A stretch of DNA of 15,694 nt, from contig CANQXO010000025.1 of NCBI GenBank assembly GCA_947627825.1, positions 1-15,694 on the forward strand. Direction: 5' to 3'. The notes beneath the pieces are model-generated. The model ran no database searches. It had not been told where the DNA came from and saw nothing but the letters and a program-made list of their open reading frames with translations. Positions within the stretch are counted from its first letter, which is position 1. Every line of letters begins with the position of its first letter. Shown here in pieces: positions 5,301 to 12,586 of the stretch. The stretch is from an uncultured Clostridia bacterium (lineage in GTDB: Bacteria > Bacillota_A > Clostridia > TANB77 > CAG-508). The translations under genes were made by a program, and so were the position numbers.

Positions 5301-7934
5301 TGGATGGAATTCTCCACTAGCTTCATCCTTTGTATCTAATCTTGTTTGTAAATCTTTAAAAGTCTGTTCTGTTACAGTATCTTTTAAAGTTGTATGTAAT
5401 TGGTCAGCATATAAATTATTTATATCATCTTCTATTGAGTCATACTCATAGAAACGCATTTCAGCAATTGTTATTTTTCCTATATATGCATATCTTCTTC
5501 CAACTGCAATTTGTACTCTATCACTTTCAATTGGCTCTGCTAATTTAATTATAGTATATTGTCTTCCATTTTCTCCTGTTTTTGTAACAACTTGTGATGC
5601 AACTATTGGACCAACTGTTTTTCCTGTTGTCATATCTTTATACCATAATTTTGCATCAACAAAATCGCCTAAGTTTTCTATTTGAGCAAATGCAAAATAA
5701 TTCATTTTATATGCTTTGTCAAATGTAACTTCTATACCCTTTGTATTATAATCATGATAGAATCCACCAAAGTCCCAATCATTTACTTGTAAATATGAAT
5801 TATAGTCATTATCTACAACACCTATTGCTGATCTTCCAGTTCCTACTTTTATTGGGTTTCCATTTTCATCTACATCTAATGGGCTATCTACCATAAAAGC
5901 TGTATTCCAAGGTTTCAAAACTACACTTTGAATATTAGATGTAAGTTTTCCGTCTTCAGTTGGAGTATTAATTAATCTATAAGCTGGCATAATTGCTGGC
6001 TCTATATTTGTAGTTTCTCCGATAGCAATATTTGACTTATCACTTTCACCTTTTGTGTTTACACCAATAACATATACTTGATATTTTTGATTGTCTTCCA
6101 AATCTGTTATTCTATATGATGGTAGTTCAAGTGGTGATTCTAAATTCTTTGTTGCTTCTATATAATCTCCATCTTCATATTTTCTGTAAAATACTTTATA
6201 TGAATTTGTAGCATTCATCTTTTTCCATGATACTTGTAGCTCTCTTACTCCACCTTTTACAGTTACATTATCTGGAGGAGCAGGTTTTGTTACTTCTGAT
6301 ACTGTTACTTTTAATACTTTTCCGTAACCACTTTTCCAATCACCATTAACTGATTGTACTGCTACTTCATATGTACAAGGAACACGGTCTTTTATTGCTC
6401 CAAAGAAATCACTAATAGTAATGCTGTTTCCATCAACACTATATTCTTGTGATTTTTGCTCTTTTTTTCCATCTTTCTCTATCTCTGTACTAATTAATAC
6501 TTGGTATCCTGTTACATTTTGCATATTTTCCCATGTAACAGTAAAGCTTTCTCCATCTGCTGTATATTGTAAATCTTCTGGAATATCTAGTGTTGGTGCT
6601 TGAACTCTATCTTTAAATCCATTTAAGAATTCAACTTTTGCTATGTCAGCAAATTTATTAGTTTTTGTAGCTGTTACTTTAATTGTAATTCTTTTAACTG
6701 CAACTTTGCTTCCTAAGTTGATCGAAATAGTTCCATCTGATTCAACTTTAGCTATTACATTGCTTATTTTGCTAATGTTGTAAGCTACTGGCGAATATTT
6801 TATCGTTGAGTTGTTGCTTAAGGTTGCTTCAATTACTTCTTCACCTTCAACGCCATCAACTACAATTGTAATTGTTCCTTCTTCAATATTATTATCTTCA
6901 TTTGATGAAGGTTTAATTGTTATTTCCTTGGTTTCTGTTTTTATATTTTCATCTAAAGCAATTGATATTTCTACTGGGTTTTCTTTTGAAATATCCTTTG
7001 TAGAATCTTGTGGTTTAAGTGTTACGAATTTATCATTATTTTGTAAAATGTCTTCAATTTTACCACTTTGTATATCTTCTTCTTTATATTCTATTGTTGC
7101 TTTTGAAGTATCTACTGTTTCAAGAATATCTGCTTCTTTTACTGATTTATTTTTATTTATTGCTACATAAGATAAATCAATAATATCTACTGTTTCATCT
7201 CCATTTAAGTCATATATATCATTGTTTGAATGATTATCTATGGCATCTATTATTTCATCTTCATCTTCTTCGGTAACTTTTCCATCTCCATTTACATCTC
7301 CTACTGCCATAAGTCCAACTTGCAAATCTTTTAGAAGGTCAGTGTATCCATTTGTTAAAGATATTTTTGAAATAGTGTCAGCTTTTATTTCTATATCATT
7401 TCTTACATAAGAAACATAACCTTGATGTTTTATTTCAAGAGTATATTTTCCTTCTGTTATATTTTTAAATGTATAAAATAATTTTGCGTCTTTTACTTTT
7501 TGTTCTTCTTCAGAACTTTCATAAAATTCTGGATAAAAAGTGTCTTGTTCATTTTTTAGCTTTACATCAAAAGCCATTCTTTTTGATGGTAAAGTCATGT
7601 CTAATTGAATATCAAGTTCTCCAGAATTTGCTACACTTTTAGTAGAATTTGAATTGTTGTTTTCTCCTGTTTCTTCTGTTTCTTTGTCTGAATTTAATTC
7701 TTCTTCTGAATTTAAATTTTCAGTTTCATTTTCTCCATTGTTATTTGGAGTTTCTGCAATTACTTCTGCATTTGTAATTACTTCATTACTTACATTGTTA
7801 CTGTCACCTTCAGATGATGTCTCTTGTTGCTTTGGCTCCGTCGACATAATATTTGTAGCTAATACTGTCACATTGCCCATAAATAGCGCCAAAATAATGC
7901 TTATTACAAGTGCAAATTTTAGTGTTCTTTTCAT
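2313..7934 (-). CDS. Secreted multidomain M60 (enhancin/mucinase-type) metallopeptidase with dockerin
   Basis: The 1873-residue protein starts with a signal peptide (about 1-27) and an acidic Asn/Glu-rich stretch. An Ig-like module (about 105-205) leads straight into a dockerin (about 212-260) with two calcium loops, DVNGDGKVTEED (213-224) and DLNGDETVDIID (242-253). Two fibronectin type III domains (about 444-546 and 550-640) and a galactose-binding-like domain (about 650-815) follow. The Peptidase_M60 domain (about 900-1310) has HEIGH at 1216-1220 and a third likely zinc ligand, E1231, in GEVTNNYF. Behind it are an Ig-like segment and a discoidin-like domain (about 1540-1690). M60 enzymes cleave glycoproteins such as mucins. 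The C-terminus ends ITLKSNGTVE with no membrane segment or sorting motif, so cell attachment would need the dockerin. ATG at 7934 has AAGGAGG 6 nt ahead. Domain edges are estimates; substrate is inferred. Confidence 0.88.
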   Translation of the reverse strand: MKRTLKFALVISIILALFMGNVTVLATNIMSTEPKQQETSSEGDSNNVSNEVITNAEVIAETPNNNGENETENLNSEEELNSDKETEETGENNNSNSTKSVANSGELDIQLDMTLPSKRMAFDVKLKNEQDTFYPEFYESSEEEQKVKDAKLFYTFKNITEGKYTLEIKHQGYVSYVRNDIEIKADTISKISLTNGYTDLLKDLQVGLMAVGDVNGDGKVTEEDEDEIIDAIDNHSNNDIYDLNGDETVDIIDLSYVAINKNKSVKEADILETVDTSKATIEYKEEDIQSGKIEDILQNNDKFVTLKPQDSTKDISKENPVEISIALDENIKTETKEITIKPSSNEDNNIEEGTITIVVDGVEGEEVIEATLSNNSTIKYSPVAYNISKISNVIAKVESDGTISINLGSKVAVKRITIKVTATKTNKFADIAKVEFLNGFKDRVQAPTLDIPEDLQYTADGESFTVTWENMQNVTGYQVLISTEIEKDGKKEQKSQEYSVDGNSITISDFFGAIKDRVPCTYEVAVQSVNGDWKSGYGKVLKVTVSEVTKPAPPDNVTVKGGVRELQVSWKKMNATNSYKVFYRKYEDGDYIEATKNLESPLELPSYRITDLEDNQKYQVYVIGVNTKGESDKSNIAIGETTNIEPAIMPAYRLINTPTEDGKLTSNIQSVVLKPWNTAFMVDSPLDVDENGNPIKVGTGRSAIGVVDNDYNSYLQVNDWDFGGFYHDYNTKGIEVTFDKAYKMNYFAFAQIENLGDFVDAKLWYKDMTTGKTVGPIVASQVVTKTGENGRQYTIIKLAEPIESDRVQIAVGRRYAYIGKITIAEMRFYEYDSIEDDINNLYADQLHTTLKDTVTEQTFKDLQTRLDTKDEASGEFHPEKDSLQKELDLAKLIFDTENLKDVIKIDTTVTKAKDSHITFRSGLNAWQPLGIVAHSNEVIKIFVGNPSKKNGDSTNLNLIFTQYYPEAANWHQVVRTGLKVGLNEISLPRIDSLDKESGGSLYIEYTGNNPEEQYGVRVVGGDYIPVLDLSKIKRSDYDTNAGYESARKQAVTDYVQKLTEVVPNLEQNHNEKHKNSSAKELKYDYNEKNCLLGATEIVLDQMMYSVSSKQILAGLGDGTVDEKADKLYNSLVAMEDMVDLFYQHKGLKKNTVPSSRLNIRYHQMFAGAAMYAGGLHIGIDWDDVQTLSKGNPIVTESDGKYDEKKGGNYFGWGISHEIGHIINESAYVHGEVTNNYFSVLSQAKDTNSSVRFDYREVYKKVMSGKTGKAQNVFTQLGLYWQLHLAYDKGGYNFKTFSNYAEQQENLIFARMDSYARDTSSAPKTEIALTLTDSKDDNLIRLACAAAEKNLLTFFEKWGMEPNEDTIAYARQWEEETRAVYFVNDEARAYELAGSPRMSEGTTVSATREIVTESDSTNTNKVKLTITNTSTQKAAMLGYEIVRCYMDNDVEKTTPVAFVTMENSKDGLVTYNNDNGELTYTDTIETVNNRVFTYKVTGYDKYLNKTEQFVLEPIKVEHDGTIGGKDNWTVTTNIVSEDDEDIMDKDSKKLETTDGPVTVKAASELIDNDYSKDYKGKAEKGDAEILIELDETKKLVGFKYASTEGKVLENYTVEVSKDGKEWTTVKTTKSSAIKSIFNKIFKLNKMSNNTKTVYFGEGDKLEIYDTTFVKFTIKDSNFAIAEIDLIGQTGDNVDFVKAEDGKYSGYGILSDDVTLGVSDENGNAVQIPKGSIVFTGTYKGNPAYNALKLWFNNNKGNNDELLAGSAQVFYADPVPDGAELTEVNEGIWIYYVKETIFVDENGEEVDNPKDGTEAPNPYYDMVIEAIEGKTVRAELYRVDDAHTLEGERITSDSYRIPISSSLPEITLKSNGTVE

Positions 7935-7963
7935 ATTATTCCTCCTTTTTCGTTTTCTAATCT

Positions 7964-7993
7964 ATTATATCAATTCATTAGAAGAGTTTTCAA
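7964..7993 (-). promoter_or_regulatory. Sigma-A-type promoter of the peptidase operon
   Basis: On the minus strand TTGAAA (7988-7993) is followed after 18 nt by a perfect TATAAT (7964-7969), about 30 nt ahead of the M60 start codon. This suggests vegetative expression of the peptidase and the downstream cohesin-like gene. Confidence 0.65.
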
Positions 7994-8002
7994 GCATTTT
8001 TT

Positions 8003-8038
8003 ATTTAGTTATAATATTTTATTTAGTTATAATGTTTT
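8003..8038. repeat. 18-bp tandem duplication at a gene end
   Basis: ATTTAGTTATAATATTTT (8003-8020) is directly followed by ATTTAGTTATAATGTTTT (8021-8038), differing at one base. The second copy contains the stop codon of the membrane-protein gene, and both lie just upstream of the peptidase promoter. It could be a replication-slippage duplication or a paired binding site. Confidence 0.6.
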
Positions 8039-8497
8039 ATATTGATTTTTATCTGCCCTATCATCTAGTTTTCTGTCTAGATCCTTATTTTCATAAAACC
8101 ATTCCGTTTCCTTATCTGCTGGCCTTTTTGCCTTATCAGCTAATAAGTCCATCATTACTGCTATTGACAATACTACTGCAACTAGTGATATTAGGGTATT
8201 TAGCCCATTTGATACCGTTATTTGATTACCTTTTATGACTGGCATTACATTATCATATAAATATACCCCATAATATCCAAAGTTTGTAATTAAGTATATT
8301 ATTCCACCTAATTGTTTTCTTTTTATAACTAATGCTATACAAATAAGGCTAATAAATAGTATAACTACTTCTACTGTAAAATTAAGTGGTGTTACCATAA
8401 ATGTTTCGTTGTTTCCTGCCATATAAGCTACTATTACTCTAAATATCCAAAATAAAATCATAAACATTATCATCATCCAATTTGATAAAGTTCTCAT
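8027..8497 (-). CDS. Four-helix membrane protein of unknown function
   Basis: The 156-residue protein has four likely membrane segments at about 8-28, 41-58, 64-85 and 98-119. A charged cytoplasmic-looking tail of about 35 residues, rich in Lys, Asp and Arg (KAKRPADKETEWFY onward), ends it. I do not recognise the family. The ATG at 8497 has AAGGAG 5 nt upstream. It follows the DUF1292 gene by about 90 nt, with a hairpin between them. It precedes the peptidase gene, which has its own promoter, so a functional link to the peptidase is not shown. Confidence 0.75.
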   Translation of the reverse strand: MRTLSNWMMIMFMILFWIFRVIVAYMAGNNETFMVTPLNFTVEVVILFISLICIALVIKRKQLGGIIYLITNFGYYGVYLYDNVMPVIKGNQITVSNGLNTLISLVAVVLSIAVMMDLLADKAKRPADKETEWFYENKDLDRKLDDRADKNQYKTL

Positions 8498-8519
8498 CTT
8501 TACTCCTTACTATAATACG

Positions 8520-8552
8520 ATTAAAACCTTCTGACGAGCAAAAGGTTTTAAT
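8520..8552. other. 11-bp inverted repeat between DUF1292 and membrane-protein genes
   Basis: ATTAAAACCTT (8520-8530) pairs perfectly with AAGGTTTTAAT (8542-8552) around an 11-nt loop. On the minus strand the base after the stem is followed by GTATTATAG rather than a T tract, so it is a poor terminator for the DUF1292 gene. It could be an attenuator, an operator, or a terminator for plus-strand transcription, where TGTTATTTTTA follows. Confidence 0.5.
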
Positions 8553-8587
8553 TGTTATTTTTATTTAAATTTTTTAATATTTATTTA

Positions 8588-9052
8588 TTAGTTATTATTG
8601 TCATCATCTACAAAATTAAATTCATCTTTAAATTTTTCTTTGAAAATGTCAAATACTTTGTTTAATGTTTCTTCGTCATCAACACTAACATATGATTCTT
8701 GTCCATTTTCTATATCTTCTGCTTCCTTATCTTCTTTTAATATTACTACTTCATCAGAATCTTCGCTTTCAACATCATTGGCTGGTAATAATATTACATA
8801 ATTTTCTCCTTCATATTCTATCAAGTCTAAAAATTCAAAATATACATCATTTCCTGCCTCGTCTTTTAATTTAATCAAATTACTATCTTCTTCATCTTCT
8901 ATAGTATTATCATCAGCATTTTCATTTTCTACAAGATTATTGTCAGTTGTTGGAATGCCTTCCATTCCTACATTTTCTTGTCCTACTGGTTCATTAAATA
9001 ATTCATTATTATTAGTATTATCACTCATATTATTTAGGTTTTCTTCATCCAT
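8588..9052 (-). CDS. DUF1292-family acidic protein
   Basis: The 154-residue protein is very acidic, with an Asn/Glu/Asp-rich N-terminus (about 1-58) lacking predicted structure. A DUF1292-like core follows (about 58-110): NLIKLKDEAGNDVYFEFLDL, then a Tyr-centred strand, YVILLPA, and the VVILKED strand. The C-terminal helix DEETLNKVFDIFKEKFKDEF also fits the family. DUF1292 proteins are small Firmicutes proteins of unknown function, often near the yrrL/mreB or alanyl-tRNA synthetase region; that setting is not seen here. The ATG at 9052 has AAGGAGG 8 nt upstream, and a good promoter precedes it. Confidence 0.8.
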   Translation of the reverse strand: MDEENLNNMSDNTNNNELFNEPVGQENVGMEGIPTTDNNLVENENADDNTIEDEEDSNLIKLKDEAGNDVYFEFLDLIEYEGENYVILLPANDVESEDSDEVVILKEDKEAEDIENGQESYVSVDDEETLNKVFDIFKEKFKDEFNFVDDDNNN

Positions 9053-9099
9053 ATTTTCTTCCTCCTTAATCTTATGTAAATTTTTACACTTATATTAAT

Positions 9100-9128
9100 A
9101 TAATATACTAATTTAAAAATTTTATCAA
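9100..9128 (-). promoter_or_regulatory. Sigma-A-type promoter of the DUF1292 gene
   Basis: On the minus strand TTGATA (9123-9128) is followed after 17 nt by TATTAT (9100-9105). Each hexamer matches the consensus at 5 of 6 positions, and the start codon is about 48 nt downstream. The surrounding DNA is very AT-rich, which raises the chance-match risk. Confidence 0.5.
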
Positions 9129-9146
9129 TACATTTTATGGAAATTT

Positions 9147-9692
9147 TTAATAATATAATTTTTTATATATTTCATAATCTCTTAAAATTTTTCTTACATA
9201 AGTATTAGTTTCTTTAAATGGTATATTTTCTATATCACTTCCGTCTGCTTTTATTATTCCTTCTTCTATCCATTTATTTACATTTCCTATTCCTGCATTA
9301 TAAGCAGCTAAGGTGAGACTATCTATTTTATATATTTTCTTTAAGTCTGCAAAATAAGTTACTCCTATTTTTATATTTTTTTCTGGGTTGTATAATGTTA
9401 CTCCAGTTTCATAATCCATTATTGAATTATCTGCAATTTCCTTAGCTGTTCCATCTATAATTTGCATTAGTCCACACGCTCCCTTTTTTGACACTGCTCC
9501 TTCATTAAAATTACTTTCTACTTTAATAATTGCATAAATCATAAGCGGGTCAACATTGTATTCCAATGCATATTTTTCTACAAAATCTTTATATTCTGTT
9601 TTATAAATTTTCTTTAGTATATAATCTGAATTAATAAATAAAATTGCTAATATGATTATTACTATAATTATAAATATTATAGTTTTTTTCAT
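9147..9692 (-). CDS. Membrane-anchored lytic transglycosylase (SLT domain)
   Basis: The 181-residue protein has an N-terminal membrane anchor (about 4-21) and a Slt-type lysozyme-like domain (about 35-175). Lytic transglycosylases cleave the MurNAc-GlcNAc bond of peptidoglycan, forming 1,6-anhydro ends. Family marks are all present: catalytic glutamate E59 in KVESNF, GLMQI (74-78), the AAYNAG block (129-134) and the late TNTYV block (about 162-166). The length is normal for the short clostridial form. The ATG at 9692 has AAAGGGAG 5 nt ahead. It lies 77 nt after polA with no clear terminator between, so co-transcription is likely. In many Clostridia coaE lies between these two genes; here it is absent. 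Confidence 0.92.
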   Translation of the reverse strand: MKKTIIFIIIVIIILAILFINSDYILKKIYKTEYKDFVEKYALEYNVDPLMIYAIIKVESNFNEGAVSKKGACGLMQIIDGTAKEIADNSIMDYETGVTLYNPEKNIKIGVTYFADLKKIYKIDSLTLAAYNAGIGNVNKWIEEGIIKADGSDIENIPFKETNTYVRKILRDYEIYKKLYY

Positions 9693-9769
9693 TATTGTCT
9701 CCCTTTAAAATTTTGCTTTTCTTAATTATTTAGTCAGCTTTACAGCACTCTTTGTTATATAGTAGTTAC

Positions 9770-12436
9770 TTACTTTGCGTCATACCAGCTTTTAGCATCT
9801 GTTACTTCCACTTTAAGTGGTACATCAAGTTTTGTAGCATTTTCCATACTCTCTTTTAGTATTTTTTTGGCTTTTTCTTTTTGTTCTTCTTTTACTTCTA
9901 ATATTAATTCATCATGTACTTGAAGAACTATTTTTGCATCTAATTTGGAATTTAATAATTCTTGATATATTGTATTCATTGCTATTTTCATTATATCTGC
10001 TGCGGTTCCTTGTATAGGTGTATTCATTGCTGCTCTTTTTCCAAATTCCCTAATCATATAATTTGTAGATTTAAGTTCTGGTATATATCTTCTTCTTCCA
10101 AATGCTGTTTCAACAAATCCTGTTTCTTTTGCTTTTTCTGAGGTATCTTCCATATATTTTTTTATACCTTCATACTTTTCCAAATAATTTTCTATATATT
10201 GTTTTGCTTCTTTTCTTCCAATTCCAATTTGCTCTGCTAATCCAAAATCAGTTATACCATAAACAATACCAAAATTTACAGCTTTTGCTCTTGTTCTTTG
10301 TTCCTTAGTTACCTCATTAATTGGGACACCAAATACTTTTGAGGCTACTTCTTTATGAATGTCTTCATCATTCATAAACGCTTTTATCATATTTTTGTCT
10401 TTAGCAATATGAGCTAATACTCTTAATTCTATTTGTGAATAGTCTGCATCTATATAAACAAAACCTTCTTTAGGTTTAAATGCCTTTTTTATGTTTCTTC
10501 CCAATTCTTCACGGCTTGGGATATTTTGTAAATTAGGCTCGGTTGAACTGATTCTTCCAGTAGCAGTAATTGTTTGATGGAAATATGAGTGTATTCGTCC
10601 TGTTTCTGGATTTATATATGGAATTAATCCTTCTACATAAGTTGAGTTTAATTTGGCAATTGTTCTATACTCTAAAATCTTTTCTATAATTGGGTGAGCA
10701 AATTTTAATTTTTCTAATATTCCAACATCTGTGCTATACCCTTTTTTATTTTTTTTGGCTCCCGGTAATTTTAACTTTTCAAATAAGACATTACCTAATT
10801 GTTGTGTTGAATTTATATTAAATTCTTCTCCTGCTAATTCATAAATTTCATTTGTTAATGTATCAATTTTTCTTTTTAATTCTTCTCCAAATTTTATTAG
10901 CTCGTTTTTATCTGCCAACATACCTGTATATTGCATTTCTCCTAATACAGTAATTAATGGTATTTCTATTTCATTAAATAATTTGAAACTGCCTTCTTCA
11001 TTTAATTTATTTTTAGTAACCTCATATATTTTTTTTATTGCTAATACATATATACCAATCTCGTTTTTATCTTCACTTGTTTGTTCAAATAAATTAATCT
11101 GCTTTTCAGGAATATAATCGTTTATATTAACATTTAGAAACTGATAGGCTATATCTGATAATTTATGTTTTACATTAGTTGGATCTATATCATATCCAGC
11201 TACTTCTATATCGTATTTTATATTATTTGTCCTTATTCCTATTTGCCTTAAAAGGACATAATCTTCGCTTAATTTATATCCAATTTTTTCTATATTGGGG
11301 TCTTCAAATATCTTTTTTAGCTCGTCGATTTTAGGATTTTTTACATAACAAACTTGGCCACTATTTTCTTCATATATTCCAATTCCTATAATGTTTTTCT
11401 TTATTATTTTATTCTCATCATCCGAATTTTCCGTTTCTAAATAATATATAATGCTGTTATTAATATTTATTTCATTTATACTATTCTTTGTAATTGTTTT
11501 TATTTCAAAGCTTTCTTTTTCTTCTTTTTGTTCAACTTCTCCTCTTAAGTTAAATCTATCCATAAATCTATTAAATTTATAGTATTTAAAAAGTTTTATT
11601 ACTTCTTCTTTGTTCCACTCTTTTAATCTTAAGTTTTCTAATTCAAATGGAAGTCTTGCATTTGTACATATAGTTCCTATTTCTTTTGATATTTCTGCTA
11701 AATGTTTATTTTCTATTAACTTTTCTCTTAATTTTGGTTTAAAATGAAAACATTTTTCATCCTTTTCTGCTTCTGCAAAAAGTTTTGAAATCGTTTTATA
11801 TTTTATTAAAAGCTCTGTTGCTGTTTTAGGTCCAATTCCCGGTACTCCTGGTATTTCATCTGAGGAATCCCCCATTAAAGCTTTTAGTTCAATAAGATCT
11901 TTAGGAGATAACTTGTATTCTTCTTCTATTCTTGCTTTGTCATATATTTCTGTTTCTGTTTTTCCCATTTTAGTTCTTGGAATCCTAACAATGATATTTT
12001 CATCTACAAGCTGAAATAAATCCCTGTCCCCAGATAAAATGCAGGCTTGCAAGTTTTCATTTGAAAACTGTTTTGCACAAGAACCCAATATATCGTCTCC
12101 TTCATAGTTTTCCATTTCCAAATAATTTATGTTCATACTATTTAATATTTCTTTTATTTCAGGCATTTGTTCTGCAAGTTCATCTGGCATTTTATGCCTA
12201 CTTTTCTTATATCCTTCATATATTTGTTTTCTATTACTGGCTCCTGTTTTTGAGTCAAAGGCAACTAAAATATAATCTGGTTTTACCTCATCTAAGTTTT
12301 TAAACAAAATAGCTAGAAATCCGTATAAAGCATTTGTATATTTCCCGTTTTCAGTAGTTAGCATTTTATTACTCATTATTCCATAAAATGCTCTATTCAT
12401 TATTGAGTTTCCGTCAATTAGCAATAACTTTTCCAT
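9770..12436 (-). CDS. polA: DNA polymerase I
   Basis: This is a full-length Pol I, 888 residues from the chosen start; it fills Okazaki-fragment and repair gaps. The 5'-3' exonuclease domain (about 1-290) has LLLIDGNS, VAFDSK, YEGDD, SGDRDLFQLV and GVPGIGPKTA. The 3'-5' exonuclease-like domain (about 305-490) looks degenerate: the first acidic motif reads YYLETE rather than DxE. The polymerase domain holds motif A DADYSQIELR, motif B RAKAVNFGIVYG and motif C VHDELILEV, with the catalytic aspartates in A and C present. The start at 12436 (MEKLLLIDGNS) is preferred over an in-frame ATG at 12445, because the family begins this way and the AAAGG ribosome site ends immediately before 12445, giving 9 nt to 12436. 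A lytic transglycosylase gene follows. Confidence 0.97.
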   Translation of the reverse strand: MEKLLLIDGNSIMNRAFYGIMSNKMLTTENGKYTNALYGFLAILFKNLDEVKPDYILVAFDSKTGASNRKQIYEGYKKSRHKMPDELAEQMPEIKEILNSMNINYLEMENYEGDDILGSCAKQFSNENLQACILSGDRDLFQLVDENIIVRIPRTKMGKTETEIYDKARIEEEYKLSPKDLIELKALMGDSSDEIPGVPGIGPKTATELLIKYKTISKLFAEAEKDEKCFHFKPKLREKLIENKHLAEISKEIGTICTNARLPFELENLRLKEWNKEEVIKLFKYYKFNRFMDRFNLRGEVEQKEEKESFEIKTITKNSINEININNSIIYYLETENSDDENKIIKKNIIGIGIYEENSGQVCYVKNPKIDELKKIFEDPNIEKIGYKLSEDYVLLRQIGIRTNNIKYDIEVAGYDIDPTNVKHKLSDIAYQFLNVNINDYIPEKQINLFEQTSEDKNEIGIYVLAIKKIYEVTKNKLNEEGSFKLFNEIEIPLITVLGEMQYTGMLADKNELIKFGEELKRKIDTLTNEIYELAGEEFNINSTQQLGNVLFEKLKLPGAKKNKKGYSTDVGILEKLKFAHPIIEKILEYRTIAKLNSTYVEGLIPYINPETGRIHSYFHQTITATGRISSTEPNLQNIPSREELGRNIKKAFKPKEGFVYIDADYSQIELRVLAHIAKDKNMIKAFMNDEDIHKEVASKVFGVPINEVTKEQRTRAKAVNFGIVYGITDFGLAEQIGIGRKEAKQYIENYLEKYEGIKKYMEDTSEKAKETGFVETAFGRRRYIPELKSTNYMIREFGKRAAMNTPIQGTAADIMKIAMNTIYQELLNSKLDAKIVLQVHDELILEVKEEQKEKAKKILKESMENATKLDVPLKVEVTDAKSWYDAK

Positions 12437-12477
12437 TATAAACATCCTTTCCTTGCTAAAAAATGTTTGTTTTATAT

Positions 12478-12506
12478 ATTTTATATTATACTTAACTAAA
12501 TTACAA
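12478..12506 (-). promoter_or_regulatory. polA: Possible polA promoter
   Basis: On the minus strand TTGTAA (12501-12506) is followed after 17 nt by TAAAAT (12478-12483), about 40 nt ahead of the polA start. The -35 matches only 4 of 6 positions, and the region holds several TATAAT-like strings, so the exact site is uncertain. Confidence 0.35.
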
Positions 12507-12541
12507 GCTGTTTTTATTTATTTTTATATATTTCCAATTAT

Positions 12542-12580
12542 AAAAAGATTGCTAACAAATTTAACTTTGTATAGCAATCT
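12542..12580 (-). terminator. Intrinsic terminator of the adhesin gene
   Basis: AGATTGCTA-ACAAA (12546-12559) pairs with TTTGT-a-TAGCAATCT (12566-12580): 14 bp with one bulge and a 6-nt loop. On the minus strand the stem runs into a T tract (12546-12542). It begins 7 nt after the adhesin stop codon and separates that gene from polA. Confidence 0.85.
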
Positions 12581-12586
12581 ATATTT

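Noticed and set aside
7654..8238. Plus-strand ORF of 194 codons spanning the start of the M60 gene and the end of the membrane-protein gene
   Set aside because: It lies antisense to two well-supported genes and their promoter, has a Leu/Ser/Phe-rich composition typical of reverse-strand shadow frames in AT-rich DNA, and shows no family motif.
9114..9149. TAAAAATTT/AAATTTTTA inverted repeat at the end of the transglycosylase gene
   Set aside because: The stem is made only of A and T, overlaps the stop codon and the next promoter, and is expected by chance in this composition. Not called as a terminator.
9693..9769. Terminator between polA and the transglycosylase gene
   Set aside because: Only a weak imperfect stem near the polA stop was seen, with no T tract. 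Read-through is more likely.
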